Source: JBCCOW01 sp039025855 (lineage in GTDB: Bacteria; Planctomycetota; Phycisphaerae; Phycisphaerales; Phycisphaeraceae). From it: a stretch of 64,000 nucleotides of DNA. The translations under genes were made by a program, and so were the position numbers. Location: assembly GCA_039025855.1 (NCBI GenBank), contig JBCCNL010000014.1, positions 8,983 to 72,982 of the forward strand. The letters run 5' to 3'. The notes beneath the pieces were generated by a model. The model was not told where the DNA came from. It saw only the letters and a list, made by a program, of their open reading frames with translations, and did not search any database. Below, one piece after another: positions 24,804-35,117 of the stretch. The first letter of the stretch is position 1, and every line of letters starts with the position of its first letter.

Positions 24804-27800
24804 TTGTCCCCCACCTTCGAGCAACCCGAACTCCTCTGGCTCCTGCTCCTGGCCGTCCCCATCGCGCTGCTCGGCCACTTCACCCTCAAAGCCCTCGACC
24901 CCGTCCGACGCTACACCGCCATCGGCCTCCGCCTCGCCGTCCTCCTCCTGCTCGTCCTCGTCCTCGCCGGCCTCCGCGCCGAACAACGCAACACCGACCT
25001 CACCGTCATCGCACTCGTCGACCAGTCCGCCTCCGTCGACCAGCTCGCCGACCTCCCCACCCTCGAAGGCGTCCCGACTTCAGTCGGGATGAATCCCATC
25101 GCCACCACCCCCGTCGACTGGGCCCGCCAATTCCTCGCCCTCGCCGGACAGGACCAACGCCCCACCGACCGCTTCGGCTGGCTCACCTTCGACCAGCGAC
25201 CCACCATCCAACGCTCGCCCCGCCGCGGCCTCGACCTCGACCAACCCATCGCCGACCGACCCCGTGACGGCACCGACATCGCCCGGGTCATCGAGCAGGC
25301 CATCGCCGCCAAAGCCCAGGCCGACGCCGCCCTCCGCCTCGTCCTCGTCACCGACGGCAACGACACCACCGGCAACCTCGACGCCGCCGTCGACGCCGCC
25401 GCAGCCGCCGGCATCCCCATCGACGTCCTCCCCCTGCCTTACAAGAACAGCCCCGAGGTCATGGTCGAGGGCGTCTACACCCCCAAAGAAGCCCGCCTCG
25501 GACAGACCGTCCCCGTCCGCATCGTCCTCCGCGCCACCCGACCCACCCCAGGCCGACTCTTCCTCCGACACGACGGCCGATTCGTCGACCTCGACCCCGC
25601 CGCCGACCAACAACTCGGCGCCCCCATCTCCCCAACCGACTGGTCCATCGCCGCCGACGCCGACAGCACCGGCGGTCAGGAGCTCGGGCGATACATCCTC
25701 GTCCGCTCCATCGACCGCCCCCTGCTCAAAGCCTTCGACAACCAGTTCGAAGCCCTCTTCGAGCCAACCACCACCACCGCCCAAGACGACAACGGCACAC
25801 CCTCCCGCTACGACGCCGTCGCCGTCAACAACGCCGCCACCGCCTTCACCTACGTCCAGGGCCGCGGCAAGATCCTCATCGTCGATAACGTCGGCGGCGC
25901 CCCCGGCACCATCCTCCGCGACGCCCTCCGCTCCAAAGGCCTCGCCGCCGTCAACGCCCGCCCCGACCAGATCCCCCGCACGCTCCGCGACCTCCGCGAG
26001 TTCGACGCGGTCTTCTTCCAGAACGTCCCCCGCTCCGACGTCCCCGAACCCCTCCAACGCGACCTCGTCCGCTACGTCCACGACCTCGGCGGCGGCTTCG
26101 TCATGCTCGGCGGGCCCGATTCCTTCGGTGCCGGCGCCTGGACCAACTCCGAAATCGACAAACGCATCCTCGCCGTCACCTGCCAGGTGCCCAACCAGTC
26201 CATCCTCCCCTCCGGCGCCCTGATCCTCTGCATCGACCGCTCCGGCTCCATGATGGCACCCGTCGGCAACACCACCAAGACCCAGATCGACATCGCCGCC
26301 GAGGCCGCCGAGCTCGCCCTCTCCACCCTCTACCCCCAGGACCTCGTCGGCGTCATCGCCTTCGACTCCAACCCCAAGTGGATTGTGCCGCTTAGCCCCA
26401 ACACCGACCCCGCCGGTACGGCCCAAAAGATCCGCGCCCTCGAACCCGGTGGCGGCACCGACGTCATCGCCGGCCTCGAAGAGGCCTACCAAACCCTCTC
26501 CGCACAGGAGTTCCAGCAAGCCGCCGTCCGGCACTGCATCGTCCTCACCGACGGCCAGACCGGCGAGGCCGGCCTCGAAGACATCCGCCAACGCTTCCAA
26601 CGTGCCGACATCTCCGTCACCTCCGTCGGCATCGGTGACGGCCAAAACACCGACTTCCTCCAACGCGTCCCCGTCGGCGAGGGCGGCAAGTTCGAGCCCA
26701 TCACCGACCCGACCCAGCTCCCCCGCATCTTCATCAAACAGGCCCAGCTCATCCGCCGAAACCTCATCAAAACCCAGACCTTCGTCCCCCAGATGGTCAA
26801 CTCCTCCTCGCCCATCACCACCCAGCTCCCCCAGCCCCCGCCTCTCGACGGCCTCGTCGTCACCGGCCCACGTGACGACGGACTCACCTTCACCCCCATG
26901 CTCGGCCCCGAGGGCGAACCCCTCTTCGCACACCGTCAGGTCGGGCTCGGCCGATCCGCCGCCTTCACCTCCACCGCACACGCCCAGTGGGACGCCCGTT
27001 GGGTCAGCTCCGACATCTACGCCGACTTCTGGAAACGCACCGCCGACTTCGTCGCCCGGCCCGAAGCCTCCCGCGAAGCCGACCTCACCACCACCCTCGT
27101 CGACAACCGACTCCGCATCAAGCTCGACGCCGCCGCCACCAGTGACCCCAGCGCCACAGACGCTTCCGCCCGCTTCGCCAACCAGCTCACCATCGAGGGC
27201 ACCGTCACCACGCCCAGCGGCAACACCGTCCCCATCACCCTCACCCAGAGCGGCCCAGGCCTCTACGAAGCCGACCTCCCCGCGCCCGACGCCGGCAACT
27301 ACATCGTCTACCTCCAGACCCGCAGCCCCGATGGCCAGGTCGCCTCCGTCTTCGGCGGTGCCTCCGCTCCCCCCGGCAAAGAACTCCGCCGATTCACCCC
27401 CAACACCGCCCGCCTCGAGCGCATCGCCCAGCAGACCGGCGGCCGCGTCCTCTCCCCCAACAACCCCCAAGCCGCGGGCCTCTTCGCACGGGACACCGAG
27501 TTCATCTCCATCTCCTCCCAACCCCTCCGCTGGACGCTATTGCCGCTGCTCCTGCTCGCCCTGCTGCTCGACGTCGCCAACCGCCGCATCGCCTGGCAGC
27601 CCGCCGAGCTCTGGGCCGGCACCAAGTCCCTCGCCAGCTCCGTCGCCGGCGCCCGCACCAAACGCCACACCACCACCGAAGAGTCCGCCCGATCCCGCAC
27701 CGCCCTCGCCGCCGCCAAAGCCCGAGCCACGACCGACAACGCCGACAACGCCCCGCCGCCCACCAAGACTGATGCGTCCCGCAAGTTCACCCCCGAGCCA

Positions 27801-27968
27801 CAGTCCACCAAGCCCCGCCAGCCCGTTCTACAGACCGCCGCCAAAACCAAGACCGACGCCCCTACCAAACCCAAGCCCGCCAACGACCCGGCCCCCGAGC
27901 CCACCGGCCCCACCACCAGCCGACTCCTCGCCGCGCGCAAACGCGCCCAAGACCGTCTCGATCGCTGA
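24804..27968 (+). CDS. large vWA / glutamine-amidotransferase-like membrane protein of the MoxR cluster
   Basis: The frame opens at TTG 24804; no ATG precedes the two N-terminal membrane helices, so TTG is the best start (1054 residues). A first degenerate vWA domain (VIALVDQSASVDQL) is followed by a class-I-amidotransferase-like fold (ILIVDNVGGAPGTILRD, GGGFVMLGGPDSFG) without a catalytic Cys. A second vWA domain has an intact MIDAS start DRSGSM (Asp478) with GGTDVIAG. Near residue 910 a further hydrophobic helix precedes a Lys/Ala/Thr-rich cytoplasmic tail. Proteins of this build are partners of MoxR AAA+ ATPases. A palindrome at 25072-25089 is inserted in frame. Confidence 0.82.
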   Translation: MSPTFEQPELLWLLLLAVPIALLGHFTLKALDPVRRYTAIGLRLAVLLLLVLVLAGLRAEQRNTDLTVIALVDQSASVDQLADLPTLEGVPTSVGMNPIATTPVDWARQFLALAGQDQRPTDRFGWLTFDQRPTIQRSPRRGLDLDQPIADRPRDGTDIARVIEQAIAAKAQADAALRLVLVTDGNDTTGNLDAAVDAAAAAGIPIDVLPLPYKNSPEVMVEGVYTPKEARLGQTVPVRIVLRATRPTPGRLFLRHDGRFVDLDPAADQQLGAPISPTDWSIAADADSTGGQELGRYILVRSIDRPLLKAFDNQFEALFEPTTTTAQDDNGTPSRYDAVAVNNAATAFTYVQGRGKILIVDNVGGAPGTILRDALRSKGLAAVNARPDQIPRTLRDLREFDAVFFQNVPRSDVPEPLQRDLVRYVHDLGGGFVMLGGPDSFGAGAWTNSEIDKRILAVTCQVPNQSILPSGALILCIDRSGSMMAPVGNTTKTQIDIAAEAAELALSTLYPQDLVGVIAFDSNPKWIVPLSPNTDPAGTAQKIRALEPGGGTDVIAGLEEAYQTLSAQEFQQAAVRHCIVLTDGQTGEAGLEDIRQRFQRADISVTSVGIGDGQNTDFLQRVPVGEGGKFEPITDPTQLPRIFIKQAQLIRRNLIKTQTFVPQMVNSSSPITTQLPQPPPLDGLVVTGPRDDGLTFTPMLGPEGEPLFAHRQVGLGRSAAFTSTAHAQWDARWVSSDIYADFWKRTADFVARPEASREADLTTTLVDNRLRIKLDAAATSDPSATDASARFANQLTIEGTVTTPSGNTVPITLTQSGPGLYEADLPAPDAGNYIVYLQTRSPDGQVASVFGGASAPPGKELRRFTPNTARLERIAQQTGGRVLSPNNPQAAGLFARDTEFISISSQPLRWTLLPLLLLALLLDVANRRIAWQPAELWAGTKSLASSVAGARTKRHTTTEESARSRTALAAAKARATTDNADNAPPPTKTDASRKFTPEPQSTKPRQPVLQTAAKTKTDAPTKPKPANDPAPEPTGPTTSRLLAARKRAQDRLDR
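25072..25089. repeat. in-frame palindromic element inside the vWA gene
   Basis: TCCCGACT-TC-AGTCGGGA encodes part of GVPTSVGMNP, in a loop after the first vWA strand. It shares the CTTCAG centre and CCCG/CGGG arms with the palindrome at 60925-60946. Confidence 0.6.
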
Positions 27969-27986
27969 ACCAACCGTTCCCCACTC

Positions 27987-28009
27987 GTAGCGTGGTCGCT
28001 TGCGACCAC
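27987..28009. repeat. GTAGC-type palindromic repeat upstream of the MoxR gene
   Basis: GTAGC, then GTGGTCGC-TT-GCGACCAC, ends 17 bp before the MoxR ATG. It is nearly identical to the unit at 6142-6162. Confidence 0.6.
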
Positions 28010-28026
28010 ACCACCAAGGATGCCCC

Positions 28027-29066
<1,040 letters not shown>

Positions 29067-29070
<4 letters not shown>

Positions 29071-29539
29071 ACCGCAGAGGCGCAGAGGACGCAGAGGCCT
29101 GAATGAGAGAGGTTGATCCGAGTTTGAATCAGCTAACTGAAGCCGTGATTGGTGCGGCGATTGCGGCCCATCGCAGCCTTGGTGCTGGATTTTTGGAATC
29201 GACTTATCAGAAGGCCTTGGGGATCGAACTGAAACATCTTGGCATTGCTTTTATGCCCGAAGCCTCGGTTCGTTTGAGCTATCGCGGAGAATCTGTGGGT
29301 GAAGGCAGACTCGATCTGCTGGTTGAAGAACGACTCATTGTCGAACTCAAAGCGGTCGATCAACTCGCACCCATCTACAAAGCACAAGTCATCAGCTATC
29401 TGAAAGCGACCCAACTCGAACTCGGCCTCCTCATCAATTTCAACGTCGAAGTCCTCAAACAAGGCATCCAACGCATCGCACTCACCCAATAACCACCCTC
29501 CGGATCGACCTCTGCGTCCTCTGCGCCTCTGCGGTTCAA
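29067..29539. mobile_element. GxxExxY cassette bounded by perfect 31-bp inverted repeats
   Basis: The left arm (29067-29097) starts TTGAACCGCAGAGG and is made of 9-mer units of the CGCAGAGGA type. The right arm (29509-29539) is its exact reverse complement. The 473-bp unit contains only one gene, which starts 5 bp after the left arm and stops 16 bp before the right arm. No target duplication was seen. It splits the MoxR gene from the DUF58 gene. Confidence 0.7.
29103..29492 (+). CDS. GxxExxY protein (PD-(D/E)XK-like)
   Basis: The 129-residue protein carries the family signature G29-FLESTY-35 (GxxExxY). It also has the nuclease-like core GRLDLLVEERLIVELKAV (Asp and ExK) and ends in the typical LKQGIQRIAL. 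The family is assigned to the PD-(D/E)XK superfamily (PDDEXK_3) but has no established function. Codon use is less GC-biased than in neighbouring genes. It is the only gene in the inverted-repeat cassette and is unlikely to belong functionally to the MoxR cluster. Confidence 0.9.
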   Translation: MREVDPSLNQLTEAVIGAAIAAHRSLGAGFLESTYQKALGIELKHLGIAFMPEASVRLSYRGESVGEGRLDLLVEERLIVELKAVDQLAPIYKAQVISYLKATQLELGLLINFNVEVLKQGIQRIALTQ

Positions 29540-29543
29540 AACC

Positions 29544-30443
29544 ATGCCCACCATGACCGAACCACTCCTGTCGCCGAAGTTCATCGCCCAGCTTGATCGG
29601 CTGGACGTGCGGTCGCGTCGGATGCTGCGGGGGAAGATGCAGGGCGAGCGGCGGAGCAAGAAGCGCGGCCAGTCGGTCGAGTTCGCCGACTACCGCAGCT
29701 ACGTCGTCGGCGACGACCTCCGCCGCATCGACTGGAACCTCTACGCCCGGCTCGACAAGCTGTTCCTCCGGCTGTTCCTTGAGGAGGAAGACCTGCAGGT
29801 GTCGGTCATCCTCGATGTTTCGAAATCGATGGACTACGGCGAGCCCAGCAAGCTCCACTACGGCAGGCAGCTCGCCGCAGCGCTGTGCTATATCGCACTG
29901 ACCCACCAGAACCGTACGGCTCTATACACAGCGGCGGACACGGTCGTGGGACAGATGACCGACCTGCGGGGGCGGCGGCCGATCCCGCGGGTGTTCGATT
30001 TTCTCGAAGCGATCGAACCGGTTGAGGGCGGGAACCTGGAGCAGGCGTGCAAGCGGTTCGCGTTGCTGCAGCAGCGGCCGGGGGTGGTGATCCTGATCAG
30101 CGACTTCTTCGACAAGGGCGAGCTGGCCGGCGCGCTGCGTTACCTGGCGATGCCGCGCTACGACTGCTACGCCATCCAATTGCTCTCGCCGCAGGAGGTC
30201 GATCCGGCGAAGGCGGGGATCGCCGGGGACCTGCGGCTGACCGATCTCGAAGACGGCGACGGGGCAGAGGTCTCGATCAGCCCGGCCCTGCTCAAGAAGT
30301 ATCAAGCGAGGCTGGAGGCGTATTGCCAGCACGTGCAGGACACCGCCCAGCGGCGGGACATCGCGTACCTCCTTGGGCAGACGGATGTTCCCGTTGAAGA
30401 GTTGGTGTTGAAGTCGATGCGGCAGAGGGGGTTGTTGGGATGA
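29544..30443 (+). CDS. DUF58 domain protein
   Basis: The 299-residue protein has the DUF58 core SVEFADYRSYVVGDDLRRIDWNLYARLDKLFLR. A vWA-like region follows with SVILDVSKSMDYG (partial MIDAS) and VVILISDFFDKG. It is soluble and is the standard third member of MoxR/DUF58/vWA clusters. A second ATG at 29553 (MTEPLL) is an alternative start. The start lies 4 bp after the right arm of the cassette, so the native promoter or leader may have been displaced. Confidence 0.9.
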   Translation: MPTMTEPLLSPKFIAQLDRLDVRSRRMLRGKMQGERRSKKRGQSVEFADYRSYVVGDDLRRIDWNLYARLDKLFLRLFLEEEDLQVSVILDVSKSMDYGEPSKLHYGRQLAAALCYIALTHQNRTALYTAADTVVGQMTDLRGRRPIPRVFDFLEAIEPVEGGNLEQACKRFALLQQRPGVVILISDFFDKGELAGALRYLAMPRYDCYAIQLLSPQEVDPAKAGIAGDLRLTDLEDGDGAEVSISPALLKKYQARLEAYCQHVQDTAQRRDIAYLLGQTDVPVEELVLKSMRQRGLLG

Positions 30444-30459
30444 CTACGGTTCTTCTATC

Positions 30460-30607
30460 GCCAAGACGCCAAGACGCCAAGACGCCAAGGAAAGCAGGCG
30501 ACAGCGATTGGTTTGTTCAAGGCGCGTTAAAGAGCCGATGCACTCGTTCAACTGTTTTTAGTTCTGGTTTTCTCTTCTTGGCGTCTTGGCGTCTTGGCGT
30601 CTTGGCG
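30460..30607. repeat. MITE-like unit with perfect 31-bp inverted repeats of CGCCAAGA
   Basis: Four-fold CGCCAAGA units at 30460-30490 are mirrored exactly at 30577-30607 around an 86-bp spacer with no gene. Arm length and tandem-unit design match the GxxExxY cassette 1.4 kb upstream, but the sequence differs. It lies between the DUF58 and BatA-like genes. Confidence 0.7.
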
Positions 30608-30630
30608 TTCCAACAAGCGAGGAGAACCGG

Positions 30631-32760
30631 ATGAGCTTCCTCAGCCCGCTGACCGCCCTGCTTGCAGCAAGCCTCGCGATCCCCGCGCTCGTCGCGCTGT
30701 ACTTCCTGAAGCTGAAGCGGAAGAAGGTCGAGGTGCCGACGACGCTGTTGTGGCAGCGGGCGGTGCATGACTTGCAGGTGAATACGCCGTTCCAGCGGAT
30801 CCGGAACTCGTGGATGCTGTGGCTTCAGTTGTTGTTGCTGATCGCGTTGCTGCTGGCGATGGCGCAGCCGGTGCTGGATCGGCCGGCGGAGGCGGGGAGC
30901 CGGACGGTGATTGTGATCGACCGGTCGGCGTCGATGAACGTGCAGGATGCGGTGGGCGTGGGTGGGGTCGATGGATCGACGAAGAGTCGGCTGGCGGCGG
31001 CGAAGGAGGCGGCGCTAGCGATCATTGATGGGTTGGAGGATTCACTCGGAGCGGACGCTAACGGCGGGGACGGCTCTTCTTCCGGGGGTGGGGTGATGAT
31101 TGTTGCGTTTGCGGAGCGGGCGGTGACGGTGCAGGCGTTCACGAACGATGTGGGTCGGCTGCGGGAGGCGGTTCGGGGGATCGAGGCGACGGATCAGCGG
31201 AGCCGGTTCGCGTCGGCGATGGGGCTGGTCGAGCCGTTCACGCTGGGGGATCAGGGGGGCGCGGGTGCGGTGCGGGTGCACGTGCTCAGCGACGGTCGGC
31301 ATCACGCGGGGGCGGAGCCGGCGGCGCTGGGGAGTGCGGAGGTGTTGTACACCCGGCTGGGCGGCGGCGAGGTCCTGGCGGAGGGCGCTTCGGGCGGTTT
31401 TGCGGACAACGTGGGGCTGATCGCGATGTCGGCACGTCGGGGGCTGGAGGCAGCGGAGCGGGTGCAGGTGTATGCGAGGCTGGCGAACTACGGGGCGGAG
31501 CCGGTGACGACGAACGTGTCGCTGCGGCTGGACGGTCGGCCGGTGACGGGGGCGGTGCGGTCGGTGACGGTGCCGCCGGCGGGTGCGGTGTCGGCTGACG
31601 GGGTTCACGGTGAGCCCGGATCGGCGCAGGTGCAGTTCGACTTCCAGTGGACGGGGTCGGCGCTGATCGAGGTGAAGCACGGGCACGACGACGCACTCTC
31701 GGCCGACAACGCGGCGGCGATGGTGCTGGCACCGGCGCGTCGGCTGCGGGTGTTGGTGGTCACGGCGGGGAACCCGTACCTGATCGCGGGGGTGCGGGCG
31801 GCGCGGCCGGCGGCACTGGTGACGATGAGCCCGGCGGAGTACGACGGGCTGGACCCGGCAACGCTGGCGCGGGGTGGCTGGGCGGCGGGCGATGACGCGG
31901 ACGGCGAAGGGGTTGGGTTTGATGTGGTGATTTTTGACGGGCATGTGCCGGGGGTGGTGCCGCCGGTGTCGAGCCTGTCGTTCGGGGTGGTGCCGCCGAT
32001 CGAGGGTTTAAAAGTCAGGCCGTCGCCGGAGGGATCGCCAGGTGCGGAGTACTTATTGCAGTGGCGGCGGGACCACGCGTTGATGCGGAACGTGGAGTTG
32101 GCGGATGTGGTGCTGCGTCGGCCGGGTCGGTTGGTGGTGCCGAGCGGGGCGACGGTGTTGGCGACGGCGACAGCGGGGCCGGTGATGGCGGAGGTCCGGC
32201 GGGACGGGCTGCGGCACGTGGTGGCGAGCTTTGGCGTGCTGGAGACGGACTGGCCGTTGTTCGTGTCGTTCCCGACGTTTTTTCAGAACGCGTTGACGAC
32301 GCTGTCGCTGGGGGGGCTGACGGGCGAGGCGGGGATCGTGTACCGGACGGGGGAGAACGCGCGGCTTTCCGGGGTGTCGGGGGGGGTCGGGGTGGAGACG
32401 CTGCGGTACGGCGGGCCGGCGGAGTTGGTGGGAACGGTGACGGCGGCGGCGGGGGGTGACGCGACGGCGGATGGGCTGAGCGCTGGCGGGGTCGCGGTGT
32501 TGCCGGCGTTTCCGCGGGTCGGGGTGTATACCTCGGAGGACGAACTGGACCCGCCTTGGGATCGGCTGCCGGTGAACCTGTTGGACCCGCTTGAGTCGGA
32601 CGTTCGGCCGGCGGGGGCGATCACGGTGGGGGCGATGGCGGTGGAGGGGACGTCGGGGGAGGCGGTGGTGCAGCGGGAGGTCTGGCCGTGGCTGGTGTGG
32701 GGGGCGTTGGGGCTGCTGCTGGTGGAGTGGGTGGTTTACTCGTGGCGGATGCGGGTGTAA
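30631..32760 (+). CDS. BatA-like vWA membrane protein
   Basis: From the ATG at 30631, with a good ribosome site (GAGGAG), the product has 709 residues. The N-terminal BatA membrane region (FLSPLTALLAASLAIPALVALYF, then a second helix at about 61-80) leads into a vWA domain with DRSASM (Asp97). A long extracytoplasmic part and a final membrane helix (WLVWGALGLLLVEWVVY) follow. It completes the MoxR/DUF58/vWA set. Third codon positions favour G, unlike the C-rich vWA gene upstream. Confidence 0.87.
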   Translation: MSFLSPLTALLAASLAIPALVALYFLKLKRKKVEVPTTLLWQRAVHDLQVNTPFQRIRNSWMLWLQLLLLIALLLAMAQPVLDRPAEAGSRTVIVIDRSASMNVQDAVGVGGVDGSTKSRLAAAKEAALAIIDGLEDSLGADANGGDGSSSGGGVMIVAFAERAVTVQAFTNDVGRLREAVRGIEATDQRSRFASAMGLVEPFTLGDQGGAGAVRVHVLSDGRHHAGAEPAALGSAEVLYTRLGGGEVLAEGASGGFADNVGLIAMSARRGLEAAERVQVYARLANYGAEPVTTNVSLRLDGRPVTGAVRSVTVPPAGAVSADGVHGEPGSAQVQFDFQWTGSALIEVKHGHDDALSADNAAAMVLAPARRLRVLVVTAGNPYLIAGVRAARPAALVTMSPAEYDGLDPATLARGGWAAGDDADGEGVGFDVVIFDGHVPGVVPPVSSLSFGVVPPIEGLKVRPSPEGSPGAEYLLQWRRDHALMRNVELADVVLRRPGRLVVPSGATVLATATAGPVMAEVRRDGLRHVVASFGVLETDWPLFVSFPTFFQNALTTLSLGGLTGEAGIVYRTGENARLSGVSGGVGVETLRYGGPAELVGTVTAAAGGDATADGLSAGGVAVLPAFPRVGVYTSEDELDPPWDRLPVNLLDPLESDVRPAGAITVGAMAVEGTSGEAVVQREVWPWLVWGALGLLLVEWVVYSWRMRV

Positions 32761-32773
32761 GGCCCGCGTGTGA

Positions 32774-34132
32774 CTACGGCAGGTCGTCGGGGTCTTGTCG
32801 ACGGCGGTAGGTGAGGGAGGCAAGCCCGAGCAGGACGAGTGCGAGGCTGGCGGGCTCGGGGATGACGTCGATGGCTCCGGGTGCGCCGAGGGCGAAGGGC
32901 GAGAGGTTGTCGGTGAGGACAGTGATGGTGCCGGCTTCGAGGTCGACGGTGCCGTTGAGCTGCTCCCACTGCCCCAGGTCGTCGTCGAAGTGGTAGATCA
33001 CGAGCTGAGCGGGGTCGTCATAGTTGTTCGGGTCGAAGTCGAAGGTGAGTTCGATCTCGCCGAGGACACCGCCTTCGTAATCGAGGAACCAGACGTCGAA
33101 GCCCTCGTCGTTACCGGTGAGGAGTTCGGGGTCGAGGAGCGGGATGCCGCGTTCGGTGAAGAGTGGCCCGAGCTGGGTGGCGTGCCCGGTGGTGAACTCG
33201 GCGGTGAACTCGGCGGACTCGCCATCGAGGCCGGTGCCGCCGTCGGGGCTGAGCATGGCGGTCAGTCCGCCGTTGGTTTCACCGCCGAAGAGGTCGATGG
33301 TGACGGGGTCGGGGCTGTTGAGATCGACGTTGGCGATCTCGGATTCGGGTTCGGGGGCGGTCTGCCAGATGTTGACGAAGCCTGCCTGGCCGAAGGAGAA
33401 GAGGGTGACGTCGGCGAACTCGTCGCCGTTGGCCCAGATGCCGGAGATGCGGGTTTCGCCATCGACGTCGAGGGTGAGGTTCTGGTCGAGGTCGTTGGCG
33501 TCGACGAAGGAGCCGTCGGGGTTCTCGACGCTGATGAGCTCACTGACGAAGAGTTGGATCCGGCCGGGGTCTTCGGCGGGATCGCCTGAGGACCCGGGTC
33601 CGTCGTCGGTGAAGCGGAGCCTCAGTGGCGGGAGTCCACCGGGGTTCGGGCCGCCGATTGGGCTTGAAGGGTCCGCGTTGATGTCGGAGGTGAAGACACC
33701 GCCACGGATGCGGACGCTCGCCTGCTCACGGGCAAACACGACGGTGGGCCCGGCGAAGAAGCCGTCCTGGATGTCGAGGACCGACTCGTTCAAGACGGCG
33801 AAACGGATGACTGGCGGGCCGCTGGGCTGATCTGCGGAGAAGAAGCCGTTCTTGATATCCAGCCGGCTCTCATCGCGGAGGCGGACGAAGTTGGTGGGGA
33901 ACCGGTCGTCGGGTTCGAACGGGTCGAGCACCCAGTAGTCGGAACCGATGAGCTCGGCCTGCGGGCGCGACGGGTCGCCGTTGAAGGGCTCGGTTGGGAC
34001 GTTGTCGAGGAAGTTGAAAACGATGTCCGGGGGCCGGTCTTCTTGGGCGACGGCGGGTCGTGTGCTGATCGAGCAGAAGGCGAGGGCCGCGGCGGAGACG
34101 GCGACGGTTGATGGATGGCGATGACGATTCAT
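32774..34132 (-). CDS. secreted PEP-CTERM anchored protein
   Basis: The 452-residue protein has an N-terminal signal peptide (cleavage probably after AVAQE) and a C-terminal PEP-CTERM signal (VIPEPASLALVLLGLASL, then an Arg cluster). It should therefore be sorted by an exosortase system to the outer surface. The middle is beta-rich with repeats around VLDIQDGFFAG / RLDIKNGFFSA, which suggests a pectate-lyase-like or adhesin-like fold. The function is unknown. It is convergent with the BatA-like gene, only 13 bp apart. Confidence 0.85.
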   Translation of the reverse strand: MNRHRHPSTVAVSAAALAFCSISTRPAVAQEDRPPDIVFNFLDNVPTEPFNGDPSRPQAELIGSDYWVLDPFEPDDRFPTNFVRLRDESRLDIKNGFFSADQPSGPPVIRFAVLNESVLDIQDGFFAGPTVVFAREQASVRIRGGVFTSDINADPSSPIGGPNPGGLPPLRLRFTDDGPGSSGDPAEDPGRIQLFVSELISVENPDGSFVDANDLDQNLTLDVDGETRISGIWANGDEFADVTLFSFGQAGFVNIWQTAPEPESEIANVDLNSPDPVTIDLFGGETNGGLTAMLSPDGGTGLDGESAEFTAEFTTGHATQLGPLFTERGIPLLDPELLTGNDEGFDVWFLDYEGGVLGEIELTFDFDPNNYDDPAQLVIYHFDDDLGQWEQLNGTVDLEAGTITVLTDNLSPFALGAPGAIDVIPEPASLALVLLGLASLTYRRRQDPDDLP

Positions 34133-34385
34133 GACGTTCTTTCTCCGTTGAGATCAGTCAAGCATTCCCACGCGGTGTTCCGAGGACAAAGACGCAGTAC
34201 GTGCATTGACAGGCTTGAAGATGTGATTCGGGTTATGAAACAAGCAAGGCGCGATCTGCAGAACCTAGCCAAGGCGGAGTTGGTGTGCAAACACGTCGAG
34301 CGTACGGCCGAGCGATCGCGCGAATATTGGAGCGAAACGGCTTTCGATTGAGGGGGGAACGATCAGTGTTGGGATGTAGGCCGTT

Positions 34386-34988
34386 TTAGTCGATCACGCC
34401 ACGCCAGGGCTTGATAAGGATGGACCACTGCTGGCCGTCCCAGTAGAGGAGGTCGAGGGACATGCCGAGCTCTTCGCCGGGCTTGACGTAGCTGATGCGG
34501 TAGAAGGTGGTATCGGGGTTGAGGATCTGCTGGGCGACGGTCTTGGCCCCGCCGGCGAAGCGGTAGGCGGGCGAGTCGGGGGCGTATTCGGCGAGCTCTG
34601 CACCGGTGGCGGCATGGAGGATGATCTGGGTCTGCTCGGGGCTGGCGAAGTCGGCCTGGACGGCGGCGAGGAAGGCCTTGAGGCTTTCGGGGGTGTTCTC
34701 GACTTTGAGTGTTTCTTCGCGGTCCGGATAGGCGTCCGCCATCTGCGTGTGCTTGGCGATGAGCTTCTCGATGACGGCGGGGTCGACATTATCGCGGAGG
34801 GCGGGCTGGAGACGAGCGGCGTCGGTGGGGACCAGGGCTTTGGCGGTGACGGCCATGCCGGTGGAGTTGGATGAGGCATCCGTGTCCCCATCGGAGTAAG
34901 CATCGTCGCTGTCGCCGCAGCCGGGCAGGGCGAGGCAGAGAGCTAGGACGGCGCCGATTGCGGCGGTGAGGGTGAGTTGGCGACGCAT
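34386..34988 (-). CDS. putative lipoprotein of unknown function
   Basis: From the ATG at 34988, preceded by AAGGAG six bases upstream, the product has 200 residues. It has a signal peptide and lipobox LALPGC, followed by an Asp/Ser-rich linker. The C-terminal globular part (FYRISYVKPGEELGMSLDLLYWDGQQWSILIKPW) is unrecognised. It is a single gene downstream of the Fur-family regulator on the same strand. Confidence 0.75.
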   Translation of the reverse strand: MRRQLTLTAAIGAVLALCLALPGCGDSDDAYSDGDTDASSNSTGMAVTAKALVPTDAARLQPALRDNVDPAVIEKLIAKHTQMADAYPDREETLKVENTPESLKAFLAAVQADFASPEQTQIILHAATGAELAEYAPDSPAYRFAGGAKTVAQQILNPDTTFYRISYVKPGEELGMSLDLLYWDGQQWSILIKPWRGVID

Positions 34989-35117
34989 GGTTTTCTCCTT
35001 GGCGGGCATGTGGGGTGGACGCTTGGCCGGGCGATGATGTTACCGCGGGCCTGGAACGTCACAGCCACACTGCGTGTTGGGCAGTGCGGCTGCAGGGATT
35101 GGCTTGCGGTGTGGGGA

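Noticed and set aside
34115..34351. Possible 78-residue plus-strand gene upstream of the PEP-CTERM gene
   Set aside because: It overlaps the start of the PEP-CTERM gene on the other strand, has no ribosome site or recognisable domain, and its composition looks like non-coding DNA. I see no gene in 34133-34385.
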